From NCBI GenBank assembly GCA_947366545.1, contig CANBAL010000001.1, positions 1-50,167 on the forward strand: a stretch of 50,167 nt of DNA, written 5' to 3'. Source of the DNA: an uncultured Clostridia bacterium (lineage in GTDB: Bacteria; Bacillota; Clostridia; Christensenellales; UBA1242). The notes below the pieces were generated by a model. That model was not told where the DNA came from and searched no databases. It saw only the letters and a program-made list of their open reading frames with translations. Below are positions 15,078 to 22,609 of this stretch, piece by piece. Position numbers and translations under genes: made by a program. Numbering within the stretch: position 1 is the first letter of the stretch; each line of letters begins with the position of its first letter.

Positions 15078-16256
15078 ATGGCTAATACAAAAAAATGGTT
15101 ATGGGCATATTTACCTGTATTTATTATATGCTTAGCACTTAACATTTGGGGTATGTACTTTGAGATGTTTCTTAAGAATAATGTTGCTGTAGTAACAGGC
15201 TATGTTGGTGATGCAACTTATAGTGATGAAACAAAGTATTTTATGAATGTAGAATACTTTTCAAATGAAAATGCTAATGGTATTGAAAACTTTGGTTTTT
15301 GGTTTAATTATTACACTGATACTGAAATTCCTGATAAAAAAGAAGATGGTAGTTATGGTAGTAAATACATGTATTCTTCAGGTGTTCAATTTGCAAATGG
15401 TTATCAATATGGCGCATCTGTTAATACTGATTATTTTACTTATAGTTATGCTGGTTATGCAATGCAAAATTGTGTTTATTATAATGCAGATACAAATTTA
15501 AGTTTCTATGCTACAAATTCTTTAGAAAATCAAAATAAATGGGTTTATGATATTGGCGGAAAATTATTTGTTATTAAAGAAAAAGGTGAAGTTAAAGAAT
15601 TTAATACTTTATGGGTTTCAAGAGGTACAAAATATGACACTTCAATGCTTTTAAAAGATATATATCAAATAGTAAAAGGACTTCCAGAAGGCGAACATGT
15701 AGTTAAGATGGACTTGTCTAAATTTTACAATGTATATCCTTATAACGAAGAAACTCGTCAATTTGATTTGTCTCAAAATGTTATTGAAGAGCAGTTTGTT
15801 TTTGTAGACGTTTATATAAATAAAACAAATAATGGTTTAGTTGCAGCAAAGCAATCAAATTTTAAGTTGTATATGAATAACCGTAATTGGACTTTATATG
15901 GTGATGAAGTTAATGATAGTTATTGGCAAGCAAACGCTGAATATAATTTAACTTTAAGCGATTTTACATTTGTGTATGAAAATGGTGGCTATTATTTAAA
16001 ACTTCAAGCCGGCTGTATAAATTATTTGTTAGAGTTTAAAAACTTAAGAATTTTAGTGAACATAGATATTGATAACATTTACCTTGGTAATGAAAAGTTA
16101 AAGATTGAAGGTTTTAGTCATGATGCTTTTGGTAAATTGAAAATAGATAAAGTGACTTTAAAATCAAATGAAACGCGTTCATTTATTGTTTATGACAAAG
16201 CATTAAATATTGAAGTTCCTGATAATATATCTGTTGAAATTCGGGAGGTGGTATAA
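15078..16256 (+). CDS. Membrane-anchored virion/surface protein, unknown family
   Basis: 392 residues. One N-terminal membrane segment (about 8-30, LPVFIICLALNIWGMYFEM) without a clear cleavage site, then a large extracytoplasmic part rich in Tyr, Asn and Asp with beta-strand periodicity. AAAGGAG precedes the start. It is followed with taATG overlap by another N-terminally anchored protein. Codons end mostly in A or T, unlike the GC-richer replication genes. In a filamentous-phage reading these are minor coat or assembly proteins; no family recognised. Confidence 0.6.
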   Translation: MANTKKWLWAYLPVFIICLALNIWGMYFEMFLKNNVAVVTGYVGDATYSDETKYFMNVEYFSNENANGIENFGFWFNYYTDTEIPDKKEDGSYGSKYMYSSGVQFANGYQYGASVNTDYFTYSYAGYAMQNCVYYNADTNLSFYATNSLENQNKWVYDIGGKLFVIKEKGEVKEFNTLWVSRGTKYDTSMLLKDIYQIVKGLPEGEHVVKMDLSKFYNVYPYNEETRQFDLSQNVIEEQFVFVDVYINKTNNGLVAAKQSNFKLYMNNRNWTLYGDEVNDSYWQANAEYNLTLSDFTFVYENGGYYLKLQAGCINYLLEFKNLRILVNIDIDNIYLGNEKLKIEGFSHDAFGKLKIDKVTLKSNETRSFIVYDKALNIEVPDNISVEIREVV

Positions 16257-16879
16257 TGGACTGGCTAATTACTTGCGTTGTAATTGTTATGGTTGTACTT
16301 ATGATTATAGCCATGATAAAAAGTGAACACGCGCGACCATACTTGATATTTGTATTTTGTTTAGGTTGGTTTTTCTTGGGAAGTTACAATGCTTTTACAT
16401 TGAATAGTTATCTTAAAGCGCACTCTAGAACTTATGGTGAGCCTGAAATACATAATCCTTATGAAGATTTCGATTACTATGAGTACAACTTAGATGATAT
16501 AGCATGGTTTATTGATGAAGAAGATGGAAGTTATTACTATCAAACAACTTATGCTACAAGCATGGAATTTGACGGAACGGATAATGAATACACCCTTCTT
16601 ATAAATAATAAGCCTTGTGAAACTTCCTCTGCTTATGGAAAACTACAAGGCCACCAAGCAATATATTTTAATGATGTTGACGGAAGTTATAAAAATACAA
16701 TAGACCTTGATGTTGTTTTTACTTTTTATGCATCTACTATAAATTTGCTGGTAGAAACAAATGCAGATAATGAAAGCGTTGGTTTGCTTAATGAATATAT
16801 CAAAGTTAATAAATTTAATTTAAGAATTATAGACAAAGTCTATACTTCATTTCCGCTTTTAACGGAAGTTGCGGATTAA
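16256..16879 (+). CDS. Membrane-anchored protein, unknown family
   Basis: 207 residues with two N-terminal hydrophobic segments (about 3-20 and 28-46) separated by a short charged turn (KSEHARP). An extracytoplasmic domain with Tyr/Asp-rich stretches (YEDFDYYEYNLDD near 71-83) follows. The same general layout as the preceding product suggests related roles. Coupled to its neighbour by a one-base overlap, with GGGAGG upstream. No family recognised. Confidence 0.6.
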   Translation: MDWLITCVVIVMVVLMIIAMIKSEHARPYLIFVFCLGWFFLGSYNAFTLNSYLKAHSRTYGEPEIHNPYEDFDYYEYNLDDIAWFIDEEDGSYYYQTTYATSMEFDGTDNEYTLLINNKPCETSSAYGKLQGHQAIYFNDVDGSYKNTIDLDVVFTFYASTINLLVETNADNESVGLLNEYIKVNKFNLRIIDKVYTSFPLLTEVAD

Positions 16880-16890
16880 AAGGAGTAAAT

Positions 16891-18426
16891 GTGAAAAAAT
16901 TTTTAATTGGGTTATTAATTTGTGCTTTTCTTGCAAGTTCAGGTTGTGCTATATATTATGGCATTCAGTATAACAATATAGATCAAAATCAAGTTACTGA
17001 TAATTCAGGACTTGTTCAAACAGTTAATGAACTTCGTGAGACTATAAAGAAAATAACACAGGAAAAAGAAGGCTTATCTGTTGAAGTTGCAAATTTGCAA
17101 AAAGATAAAGCCGGTCTTGAGGCTAAACAAGATGTGGATGCTCAATTAATTGCGAGTCTTCAGGCTGATAAGGCATCCTTAATTCAAGCAAAGGCTCAGG
17201 TAGATAGTAATCTTGCTACTGCGCAAGAAACAATTAATTCACTTAATGCACAAATTGCTGAAAAAGATAATGCTATAACTGCACTTCAAGCGCAATATGA
17301 TGCACGTGGTGAAGAGATTAATAATTTAAACTCTCAAATACTTAGTTTGCAAAATGAGATTACAAGATTGAATGGACTACTTGCATCTTATGAATATCTT
17401 GCAAATGAGACATTTGAGGTTAATTTCTACAATGGGGAAACTTTAGTTACAACTAAGGCGGTTAGAAATAACACGAGTTTAACCGAAAGTCAAGTTCCAA
17501 CTTTAACTGATGAAAAAGATATTTTTCTTGGTTGGACAAAAACTCAAAATGGTACTGAATTGGTAACAGTTGCTAATGAAGTTGTTACTGCAGATATTAC
17601 ATATTATGCAGTATGGACACGCAGGGCTGAAGTTAAATTTGTTGATGGTGACAATGTTATAGATACTTCTTTGAAAGTGAAGGGAACTAATGTTGTTGCA
17701 CCTGCTAACCCTTCTAAAGCCGGCTTTGAGTTTCTTGGTTGGGCAAAGTCACCAAATGGTGAAATAGTTCTAGTTACTGAAGAATTGGTTACAGAAGATG
17801 TAACTTATTATGCAGTATGGACTGAAAAGTATGTTGTTACATATGTAGACGGAACTACAACGCTTAGTACAGAGGAAGTTGTTGCCGGCAATAAGGCTAA
17901 TGTTCCTTCAGCACCTACAAAGTCTGGTTGGACTTTTGATGGTTGGTATAGGAATGGTGTTAAGATTACTACTTCTAATTTCAAGCCTACCGCTGATACA
18001 ACTCTTAAGGCACAATATTATAAGTGGAATTCACTTAATATGTCTCCTTCTTATGGTGCAAGTATAAAAGATTTGTCTACTTACACTATTAATGGCTTAA
18101 AGGCCGGTGATAAGGTTAGGGCTACATTTACAGTAGGTGTTAGTTATTATACTGATGAGGATGGTAACTGGGCTTCTTATACATATACCACTAATAATCA
18201 ATTTGCATATGGTGGTACAGCAAAACATATTACAGAAACTTCATTTTATGCCAGTGGGCCAGTTTATAGCGGTGATTTTAGTGTATCTATATCTTTTTCA
18301 TGTAAAAGTGCTAATACATTAAATATTTCACAAAGTGCTAGTGTTACTAATCCTGATAATGATATAAATATTTCTTCTTTATATCTTTATGGCGTTGAAG
18401 TTCGTCAAAACTTGTATACATTGTAG
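16891..18426 (+). CDS. Lipoprotein with coiled coil and three InlB-type repeats, candidate adsorption protein
   Basis: 511 residues from a GTG start (AAAGGAG 5-6 bp upstream). Signal peptide with lipobox SSGC (Cys about 19); long coiled coil (about 45-170, repeated QADKASL/NSLNAQIAEKD-type heptads); three InlB B-repeats (about 175-245, 246-313, 314-376), each ending Y-Y-A-V-W or similar and containing F.GW; then a unique beta-rich C-terminal domain (about 377-511). The stalk, repeat and tip layout is that of a surface adhesin. Inside a phage-like element it would suit a receptor-binding protein, or a lysogenic-conversion surface protein. No LPxTG or C-terminal membrane anchor is visible. Confidence 0.7.
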   Translation: MKKFLIGLLICAFLASSGCAIYYGIQYNNIDQNQVTDNSGLVQTVNELRETIKKITQEKEGLSVEVANLQKDKAGLEAKQDVDAQLIASLQADKASLIQAKAQVDSNLATAQETINSLNAQIAEKDNAITALQAQYDARGEEINNLNSQILSLQNEITRLNGLLASYEYLANETFEVNFYNGETLVTTKAVRNNTSLTESQVPTLTDEKDIFLGWTKTQNGTELVTVANEVVTADITYYAVWTRRAEVKFVDGDNVIDTSLKVKGTNVVAPANPSKAGFEFLGWAKSPNGEIVLVTEELVTEDVTYYAVWTEKYVVTYVDGTTTLSTEEVVAGNKANVPSAPTKSGWTFDGWYRNGVKITTSNFKPTADTTLKAQYYKWNSLNMSPSYGASIKDLSTYTINGLKAGDKVRATFTVGVSYYTDEDGNWASYTYTTNNQFAYGGTAKHITETSFYASGPVYSGDFSVSISFSCKSANTLNISQSASVTNPDNDINISSLYLYGVEVRQNLYTL

Positions 18427-18436
18427 AGGTTAAATA

Positions 18437-18775
18437 ATGAAAAATAAACCTTTTAAAATAAAAATTGTACGCGCCGGGGAATTTTGGAGTATCAATGATG
18501 CAAAAACAAGGGGCCATAAATCACAAATAACTAAAAATAAAGGCTCTAAAGTTGAGCATATCCCAATTACTCACTCCCCCACCACAAGAAATATGAAAAA
18601 TATCAAACTTAAAGAAAACCCTCAACCGACAGATAAACGTGCAAGTTACGCCGTTCCCAAGGTGCAAACAAGTTCTACCAAGTACATAGGTAAAAAACAA
18701 CCTGATATGAAAATAAAAAATGCCACTGATAAATCAATCATGAGGCATATCAAAAAAGAGCATAAGAGAAAATAA
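18437..18775 (+). CDS. Highly basic protein 1
   Basis: 112 residues, very rich in Lys, Thr and Asn, low in hydrophobic residues and probably disordered. It ends HIKKEHKRK. GAGG lies 9 bp upstream and it follows the lipoprotein gene by 10 bp, so it belongs to the structural operon. Charge suggests nucleic-acid or envelope binding; no family recognised. Confidence 0.6.
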   Translation: MKNKPFKIKIVRAGEFWSINDAKTRGHKSQITKNKGSKVEHIPITHSPTTRNMKNIKLKENPQPTDKRASYAVPKVQTSSTKYIGKKQPDMKIKNATDKSIMRHIKKEHKRK

Positions 18776-18905
18776 AAAAAGACGGGATGTCGATGAATGC
18801 AGTAAAGCAAACTCGCTCCGTATCCCTATCTTTAATTACATTATATCACAAAAGAAGAAAAATGCAACAAAAAATTTAAAAATAATTAAAAGAGAGGAAA
18901 ATAAC

Positions 18906-19148
18906 ATGAAAAAACAAGTAAAAAACACAAAAAGAGCAACAAAACCGGTCAAAAAGGCCACAAATTGCAAAACTAGGGCAAAAACAGCCCCAAAATCGCC
19001 CGTAAAGCCTAAGACGACTAATAAGTCGACCACTGCCAAAAAAGTGACAAAAAAGCCCACTACACAAGGTCGAATTTCCAGCACTTCCAACTTAAAGGTG
19101 CAAAGAGTGCAAGAAAATAAAAATGGCATAACAATCTACTTCAAATAG
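18906..19148 (+). CDS. Highly basic protein 2, histone-H1-like composition
   Basis: 80 residues, of which the first 60 are almost entirely Lys, Thr, Ala, Pro and Asn in repeats such as KPVKKATN and TTAKKVTKK. A short ordinary segment (NLKVQRVQENKNGITIYF) ends it. Composition resembles the Lys/Ala/Pro tails of histone H1 and of bacterial nucleoid proteins. AGAGAGG lies 7-8 bp upstream. It directly precedes the ATPase gene, so a role in condensing or presenting the genome for export is a reasonable guess. Confidence 0.65.
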   Translation: MKKQVKNTKRATKPVKKATNCKTRAKTAPKSPVKPKTTNKSTTAKKVTKKPTTQGRISSTSNLKVQRVQENKNGITIYFK

Positions 19149-19157
19149 GCGGTGCGG

Positions 19158-20054
19158 ATGAAGACTTATGAGAATTTGCAACAAATTTTTGCGGATGAAC
19201 TATTTAATCATAGTGAAATCTTAGTTTTTTGGGGCAAACGCCGGAAAGGTAAGAGTTCACTTAAGGCACGATTTGAAGTTGACTGGATGCAACCGCGCAA
19301 TGCAAAAGCAGATGTTCGAGAATGTGCAGCCATTTGTGAACAAATAAATCAAACCGGCCTTAATCTTCATCCCCCTAAGGACCACTTAGTATTTGTAAAT
19401 ACATACGCAGAAAGTATAGGCCCTCACCTCAAGAAGACAAAGGCATATACTTTCAAAGACATTGAGTTTGGCCTGCCAAATGCAACGCATCCAACAGGCC
19501 TGCTCGTGCCTATTGGTAAATATTCATTCGATGAGTCGCAAGACCTGTTTGACAGTCATATGGGACAGTTGGCAACCTTTGTATCGAAGGGGGTTGAACT
19601 CTCCGGCCAAATTGGCCTAACACTTATGATTGCAGTACAACGGCCAAAGCGCGTGCCTCAAGATATTAGAGACCTTGCAACATTTATTGAGTGTATTTCT
19701 TTTAAAGAGATTAGAAACAAATATGGCCGTATTGTACGCGACGAATGGGTTTGCAATATCATTTATGATAATGCGAATCTAGAGGCTTATCTTGGCTCTC
19801 GAGATAAGAAGTATGTAGACAAGACGGTGAAGTTCGTTTTTAACGGCAATATACGCAGGTGCTACAATCATAGATATTTTGCTTTGATGTTTTATAAGCG
19901 CTACGAGAAAACGGCTGTAGAAACAGATTTTACACTCGAGCGTTGCAGTGACGTGGAGTATACACCTAATGGCGCTAAAAAATACTTTGATAATCACTCG
20001 ATAGAGATTCCAGAAACTTATCGAGGAAAGAAGAAAAAGGAGACAAAGTCATGA
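19158..20054 (+). CDS. Zot/FtsK-HerA-like morphogenesis or packaging ATPase
   Basis: 298 residues. Walker A GKRRKGKS (26-33), Walker B-like segment ending in D125-E126 (YSFDESQDLF), and a sensor-like AVQRPKRVPQDIRDLA (about 159-174) in which a glutamine follows a strand, the arrangement seen in Zot/pI proteins and other FtsK/HerA ATPases. Zot/pI drives filamentous-phage assembly at the membrane. Unlike classic pI, no membrane segment is evident, so it may need a partner, or it may be a packaging ATPase of another tailless virus group. ATG 19158 is preferred over GTG 19152 because of the AGGCGG spacing. It overlaps the next gene by ATGA. Confidence 0.65.
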   Translation: MKTYENLQQIFADELFNHSEILVFWGKRRKGKSSLKARFEVDWMQPRNAKADVRECAAICEQINQTGLNLHPPKDHLVFVNTYAESIGPHLKKTKAYTFKDIEFGLPNATHPTGLLVPIGKYSFDESQDLFDSHMGQLATFVSKGVELSGQIGLTLMIAVQRPKRVPQDIRDLATFIECISFKEIRNKYGRIVRDEWVCNIIYDNANLEAYLGSRDKKYVDKTVKFVFNGNIRRCYNHRYFALMFYKRYEKTAVETDFTLERCSDVEYTPNGAKKYFDNHSIEIPETYRGKKKKETKS

Positions 20055-20623
20055 CAGAAAGAGAAGAACGTGAATTTGAAGTGCTTAAGACTGTAGATGA
20101 TTATGCTGATTTGATTGAGAAGTTAGACGATATGGCCGGCAATTTAAGCAATGACGAAGCTATGGACAAGGTTTTATTCCGTGTTGGTAAAGCTTTAGAT
20201 GAAAAGATAAAATATATTTTGAAGATATCAAAGCGTTGGCGTAAGAAACAAAGTTTACAGTCTCGAAGGTACGATAAGAAGATTGAAGAGCAGGCCACGT
20301 TGGGAGAACGTTTAGAGGCTATAAAGGAACTGCAAAAGGCCATTGTCTTACAAGACAAGCTGAAATTGGAATACCAGTCTAAAAAGGGCCTTTTATCGCG
20401 TATAAAAGCCTTTTTCCACCATAAACAAACTAAGGCTTTGCCGGAGTTACAAAACGAAGATGCGGAGCAAAATTCTCTTTCTCAAGCCTCGCCGAAGGCG
20501 TATGATCCTACACCAAAGGTGGAGGATGAACAAGACGAAGTGAAAGAGACTGAAGTTGTCGAAGACAACGAAGAAGAAGTAGATGACGAGTCTCCGGAGG
20601 ATGACGAAGTCCTCGACTTCTAG
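20051..20623 (+). CDS. Coiled-coil protein with acidic tail, ATPase partner
   Basis: 190 residues. A helical, Lys/Glu-rich coiled-coil body (about 1-130) includes a basic amphipathic patch LLSRIKAFFHHKQTK (about 124-138). It ends in a strongly acidic tail (about 150-190) of Glu and Asp. ATGA coupling to the ATPase gene suggests the two products act together, for example with this protein supplying the membrane or DNA contact the ATPase lacks. No family recognised. Confidence 0.6.
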   Translation: MTEREEREFEVLKTVDDYADLIEKLDDMAGNLSNDEAMDKVLFRVGKALDEKIKYILKISKRWRKKQSLQSRRYDKKIEEQATLGERLEAIKELQKAIVLQDKLKLEYQSKKGLLSRIKAFFHHKQTKALPELQNEDAEQNSLSQASPKAYDPTPKVEDEQDEVKETEVVEDNEEEVDDESPEDDEVLDF

Positions 20624-20625
20624 AA

Positions 20626-20702
20626 GTACATAAGGCGTGGAAGAAAGCGAGAGGAAAAAAGAAAGCGTATGCGTTTTTCCTCTTGATTTCAGCCTTATGT
20701 AC
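20626..20702. other. Composite 77-bp hairpin, candidate packaging signal or terminator
   Basis: Outer perfect 11-bp arms GTACATAAGGC/GCCTTATGTAC (20626-20636, 20692-20702) enclose a second 12-pair stem (20648-20659 with 20674-20685) and a small GC/GC tip. It starts three bases after the stop of the last late gene and has no T run. In filamentous phages a long imperfect hairpin in the intergenic region is the packaging signal; the match is positional and structural only. Confidence 0.6.
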
Positions 20703-20880
20703 GTGGGAAGGGTTTAAATTCAACTTTATGAAAAAGATTGAAAATAACCTTATATTTTGGACTAAAAGGACAAAATAAATGCCGAGCCCAACGGGCGAGG
20801 CCAACGCCATTTTAGCGCAAGAAAATTTTAAAATTTTTTCAAATTTTTTATTTTTAAAAATTTTTATGCCAGGAGGAATT

Positions 20881-21108
20881 ATGGGACTAAGTCTAGCAAC
20901 ACAATGTAATTTAAAACTATATTTTAGCCTGTCGACCATTGATAAAAACCTCATAAAAGAATATGGCCTTAATATGACGGTGAAGCAGTTGCGTGAGAAA
21001 GCGCGTAAAACGGCACCATTTCAGGTGTTGTACACCGGTGACGATAAATTCCAAGGCCGACAACGCAAAACTAATATTTGGCGCTATGAGGACTTTAAGA
21101 CAGCATGA
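20881..21108 (+). CDS. 75-residue protein, function unknown
   Basis: Start at 20881 chosen for a textbook AGGAGG 5 bp upstream; an in-frame ATG at 20779 would add 34 residues and has a weaker site. The product is basic, with KQLREKARKTAPFQVLYTG resembling a small DNA-binding or regulatory protein, ending W-R-Y-E-D-F-K-T-A. It lies between two structured non-coding stretches near the right end. The 50 bases before it hold nested AT-only inverted repeats. Confidence 0.6.
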   Translation: MGLSLATQCNLKLYFSLSTIDKNLIKEYGLNMTVKQLREKARKTAPFQVLYTGDDKFQGRQRKTNIWRYEDFKTA

Positions 21109-21146
21109 CAGGCTGAATTTAGACTAAAATTGAGTTAATTTAATGC

Positions 21147-21188
21147 AAAGACGGCTTTAGCGACACAGAAAAATGTGCCGTCTTTTTT
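21147..21188 (+). terminator. Terminator of the late region
   Basis: AAAGACGGC/GCCGTCTTT arms (21147-21155, 21177-21185) followed by a T run. An inner CACA/TGTG can extend the stem. Confidence 0.8.
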
Positions 21189-21505
21189 TATTCCCCTTCA
21201 CTACCCTCCTATAAAATCGATATAGGCTCCCATAAAAACCTTGTACCTCTAAAAAGTAACAAAAATTATCCTTATAAACTAACCTAAAATATTTATTTTT
21301 ATACTTGAGAAAAATATTATATATAATATTATATATATAATATAATAAGTATATTGGTTATATTAATTCTTTGCGACTAACCGGTGGATGCCTGTAAGGA
21401 TATTTTGAAAAAACTTAGCACAAGGCTAAGTTTGTGAGCGCATCCGCGCTAGGCTCCTGAAAGAGATGGTATACCAGTACTCCAACCGCATCACATTTTA
21501 CTGGT

Positions 21506-21550
21506 TTTGAGTCAAATAAAATGAGGGTAAAGTGAGTTTTTTGAGTCAAA
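21506..21550. promoter_or_regulatory. Right arm-type integrase sites (two TTTGAGTCAAA copies)
   Basis: Perfect copies at 21506-21516 and 21540-21550, the same 11-bp palindrome as the pair beside attL. They lie 63-107 bp inside attR. Confidence 0.65.
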
Positions 21551-21612
21551 TTTTTCGGGTCAAAAATCGCTAATTCCCTTTATTTTAAACGCCTGTAGCG
21601 TTTTCCTAGAAT

Positions 21613-21669
21613 GACTTAAAATCCTGAGTTCGCAAGGACGTGTGGGTTCGACTCCCACCACCGGCACCA
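21613..21669 (+). repeat. attR core, 57-bp direct repeat (tRNA-Leu 3' end)
   Basis: Perfect copy of the 3' part of tRNA-Leu(UAA) from the anticodon stem to CCA. It has no 5' half, so it is not a gene. The original tRNA terminator follows at 21671. Confidence 0.95.
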
Positions 21670-21670
21670 A

Positions 21671-21702
21671 AAAAAGAAGTGCAAAATCGCACTTCTTTTT
21701 TT
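21671..21702 (+). terminator. Original tRNA-Leu terminator, displaced by integration
   Basis: Stem AAAAAGAAGTGC/GCACTTCTTTTT with an AAAATC loop. The same core hairpin recurs at 22560-22586. Confidence 0.85.
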
Positions 21703-21703
21703 A

Positions 21704-21732
21704 TTTACAAAACGCAGTGTTTGTGCTATAAT
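21704..21732 (+). promoter_or_regulatory. Promoter of the HD hydrolase gene
   Basis: TTTACA (21704-21709), 17-bp spacer, TATAAT (21727-21732). Confidence 0.8.
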
Positions 21733-21747
21733 AATTTAGAGGTAAAT

Positions 21748-22551
21748 ATGAAATCTATTATTGATAATTTTGGTAATAAACTCTTTTTGCAAAATAAAAA
21801 TGCAGAAGAATTATATGAATATATCAGTCAAAATTTTGATATGAACGAAGAAACAATTTCAAATAAACTTTTTCACACCTTTCGTGTGGCGGATGCCTGC
21901 AAAGAGGTGGCAAAAAAGTTAAACTTGGATGAGGAACTTGCCTATAATATAGGACTTCTGCATGATTACGGAAGATTTAGTCAATGGGAAAGATTTCATT
22001 CCTTTAATGACCACAAAACGGTAGACCATGCTGATGAGTCAGTGCGGGTTTTATTTGATGAAGAAGAAATTACAAAATTTAATCTAAACGAAAGCGATTA
22101 CAACATAATCAAACTTGCAATCAAAAACCATAACAAAAAGGAAATTGAACTTGGGGACGATTCCACCCTTCTGCTTGATTATTGCAAACTTATTAGAGAT
22201 TGCGACAAAATAGATATTGTATACAGAATTAGCCGCGGGAATATCAAGGTTACCGAAACAGGAGAAGGTGTATCGCCACAGGTGTTAGAAAGTTTTAAAA
22301 ATCATCAATGCGTGGACAAAAAATATGCGGTATCACCTTTGGACAACATACTTACTTTAATTGCCTATATTTATGATTTTAACTTTAAGGAAACTTTATC
22401 TTATATCAACTTTGAAGAGTACTGGAAAGGAATAGAAGAATTTTATCTTCCCCTGCTTTCTAAAAATGATCAACAAATTCTACTAGACAATATCGGCATT
22501 ATAAAAGCGTATATTAACGAGAGACTATCAAGCCAAGACGAAAATTCTTAA
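21748..22551 (+). CDS. HD-domain phosphohydrolase
   Basis: 267 residues from ATG 21748 (AGAGGT upstream, promoter at 21704-21732); a longer in-frame reading would begin inside the attachment site. HD signature residues: H43 in HTFRVA, LLHDYGRF (H-D about 71-72), a following His pair (H..H around 86-92) and RDCDKID (about 150-156), the full metal-binding set. Such enzymes hydrolyse nucleotides or related phosphates; the substrate is unknown. It is the first host gene after the element. Confidence 0.85.
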   Translation: MKSIIDNFGNKLFLQNKNAEELYEYISQNFDMNEETISNKLFHTFRVADACKEVAKKLNLDEELAYNIGLLHDYGRFSQWERFHSFNDHKTVDHADESVRVLFDEEEITKFNLNESDYNIIKLAIKNHNKKEIELGDDSTLLLDYCKLIRDCDKIDIVYRISRGNIKVTETGEGVSPQVLESFKNHQCVDKKYAVSPLDNILTLIAYIYDFNFKETLSYINFEEYWKGIEEFYLPLLSKNDQQILLDNIGIIKAYINERLSSQDENS

Positions 22552-22559
22552 CTTATTAT

Positions 22560-22586
22560 GAAGTGCAAAATCGCACTTCTTTTTTA
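22560..22586 (+). terminator. Terminator of the HD hydrolase gene
   Basis: GAAGTGC-aaaatc-GCACTTC plus T run, the same hairpin as at 21671-21702. Confidence 0.85.
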
Positions 22587-22609
22587 TTGTTATGCTACCA
22601 AAATGAGTC

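Larger units (their letters stand above)
21109..21612. other. Non-coding right end of the element, candidate origin
   Basis: No gene in 504 bases. In order: terminator (21147-21188); a nearly pure AT stretch with perfect palindromes, bounded by TATACTT/AAGTATA (21300-21306, 21347-21353); GGATGC/GCATCC (21386-21391, 21440-21445) enclosing AAACTTAGC/GCTAAGTTT (21411-21419, 21425-21433); GGTATACC; two integrase arm sites; and AAACGC/GCGTTT. An AT-rich melting region beside ordered hairpins suggests a replication origin. Confidence 0.5.
9942..21669. mobile_element. Integrated inovirus-like prophage in tRNA-Leu
   Basis: Bounded by a 57-bp tRNA-derived direct repeat; one unit is about 11.67 kb. 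Contents in order: integrase and repressor (minus), switch region, small early genes, hammerhead ribozyme, replication genes, coat-like small membrane protein, two membrane-anchored proteins, InlB-repeat lipoprotein, two basic proteins, Zot/FtsK-HerA-like ATPase, coiled-coil protein, small late gene and a non-coding end rich in hairpins. No tail, portal, terminase or capsid protease gene is visible, which argues against a tailed phage. No relaxase or T4SS is visible, which argues against a conjugative element. Size and order fit a filamentous phage. No secretin is present, as expected for a host with one membrane. The capsid assignment is inference. Confidence 0.75.

Noticed and set aside
16891-18426. 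Misassembled host surface-protein gene inside the element
   Set aside because: The gene is flanked on both sides by coupled or closely spaced element genes with similar codon use, and both att repeats are intact.
21613-21669. A second tRNA-Leu gene
   Set aside because: Only the 3' part from the anticodon stem is present; the 5' acceptor strand and D arm are missing. It is the attachment-site copy.
22031-22037. A second CTGATGA hammerhead core word
   Set aside because: Inside the HD hydrolase coding sequence; no stem II partner, no GAAA in place and no closing stem I.
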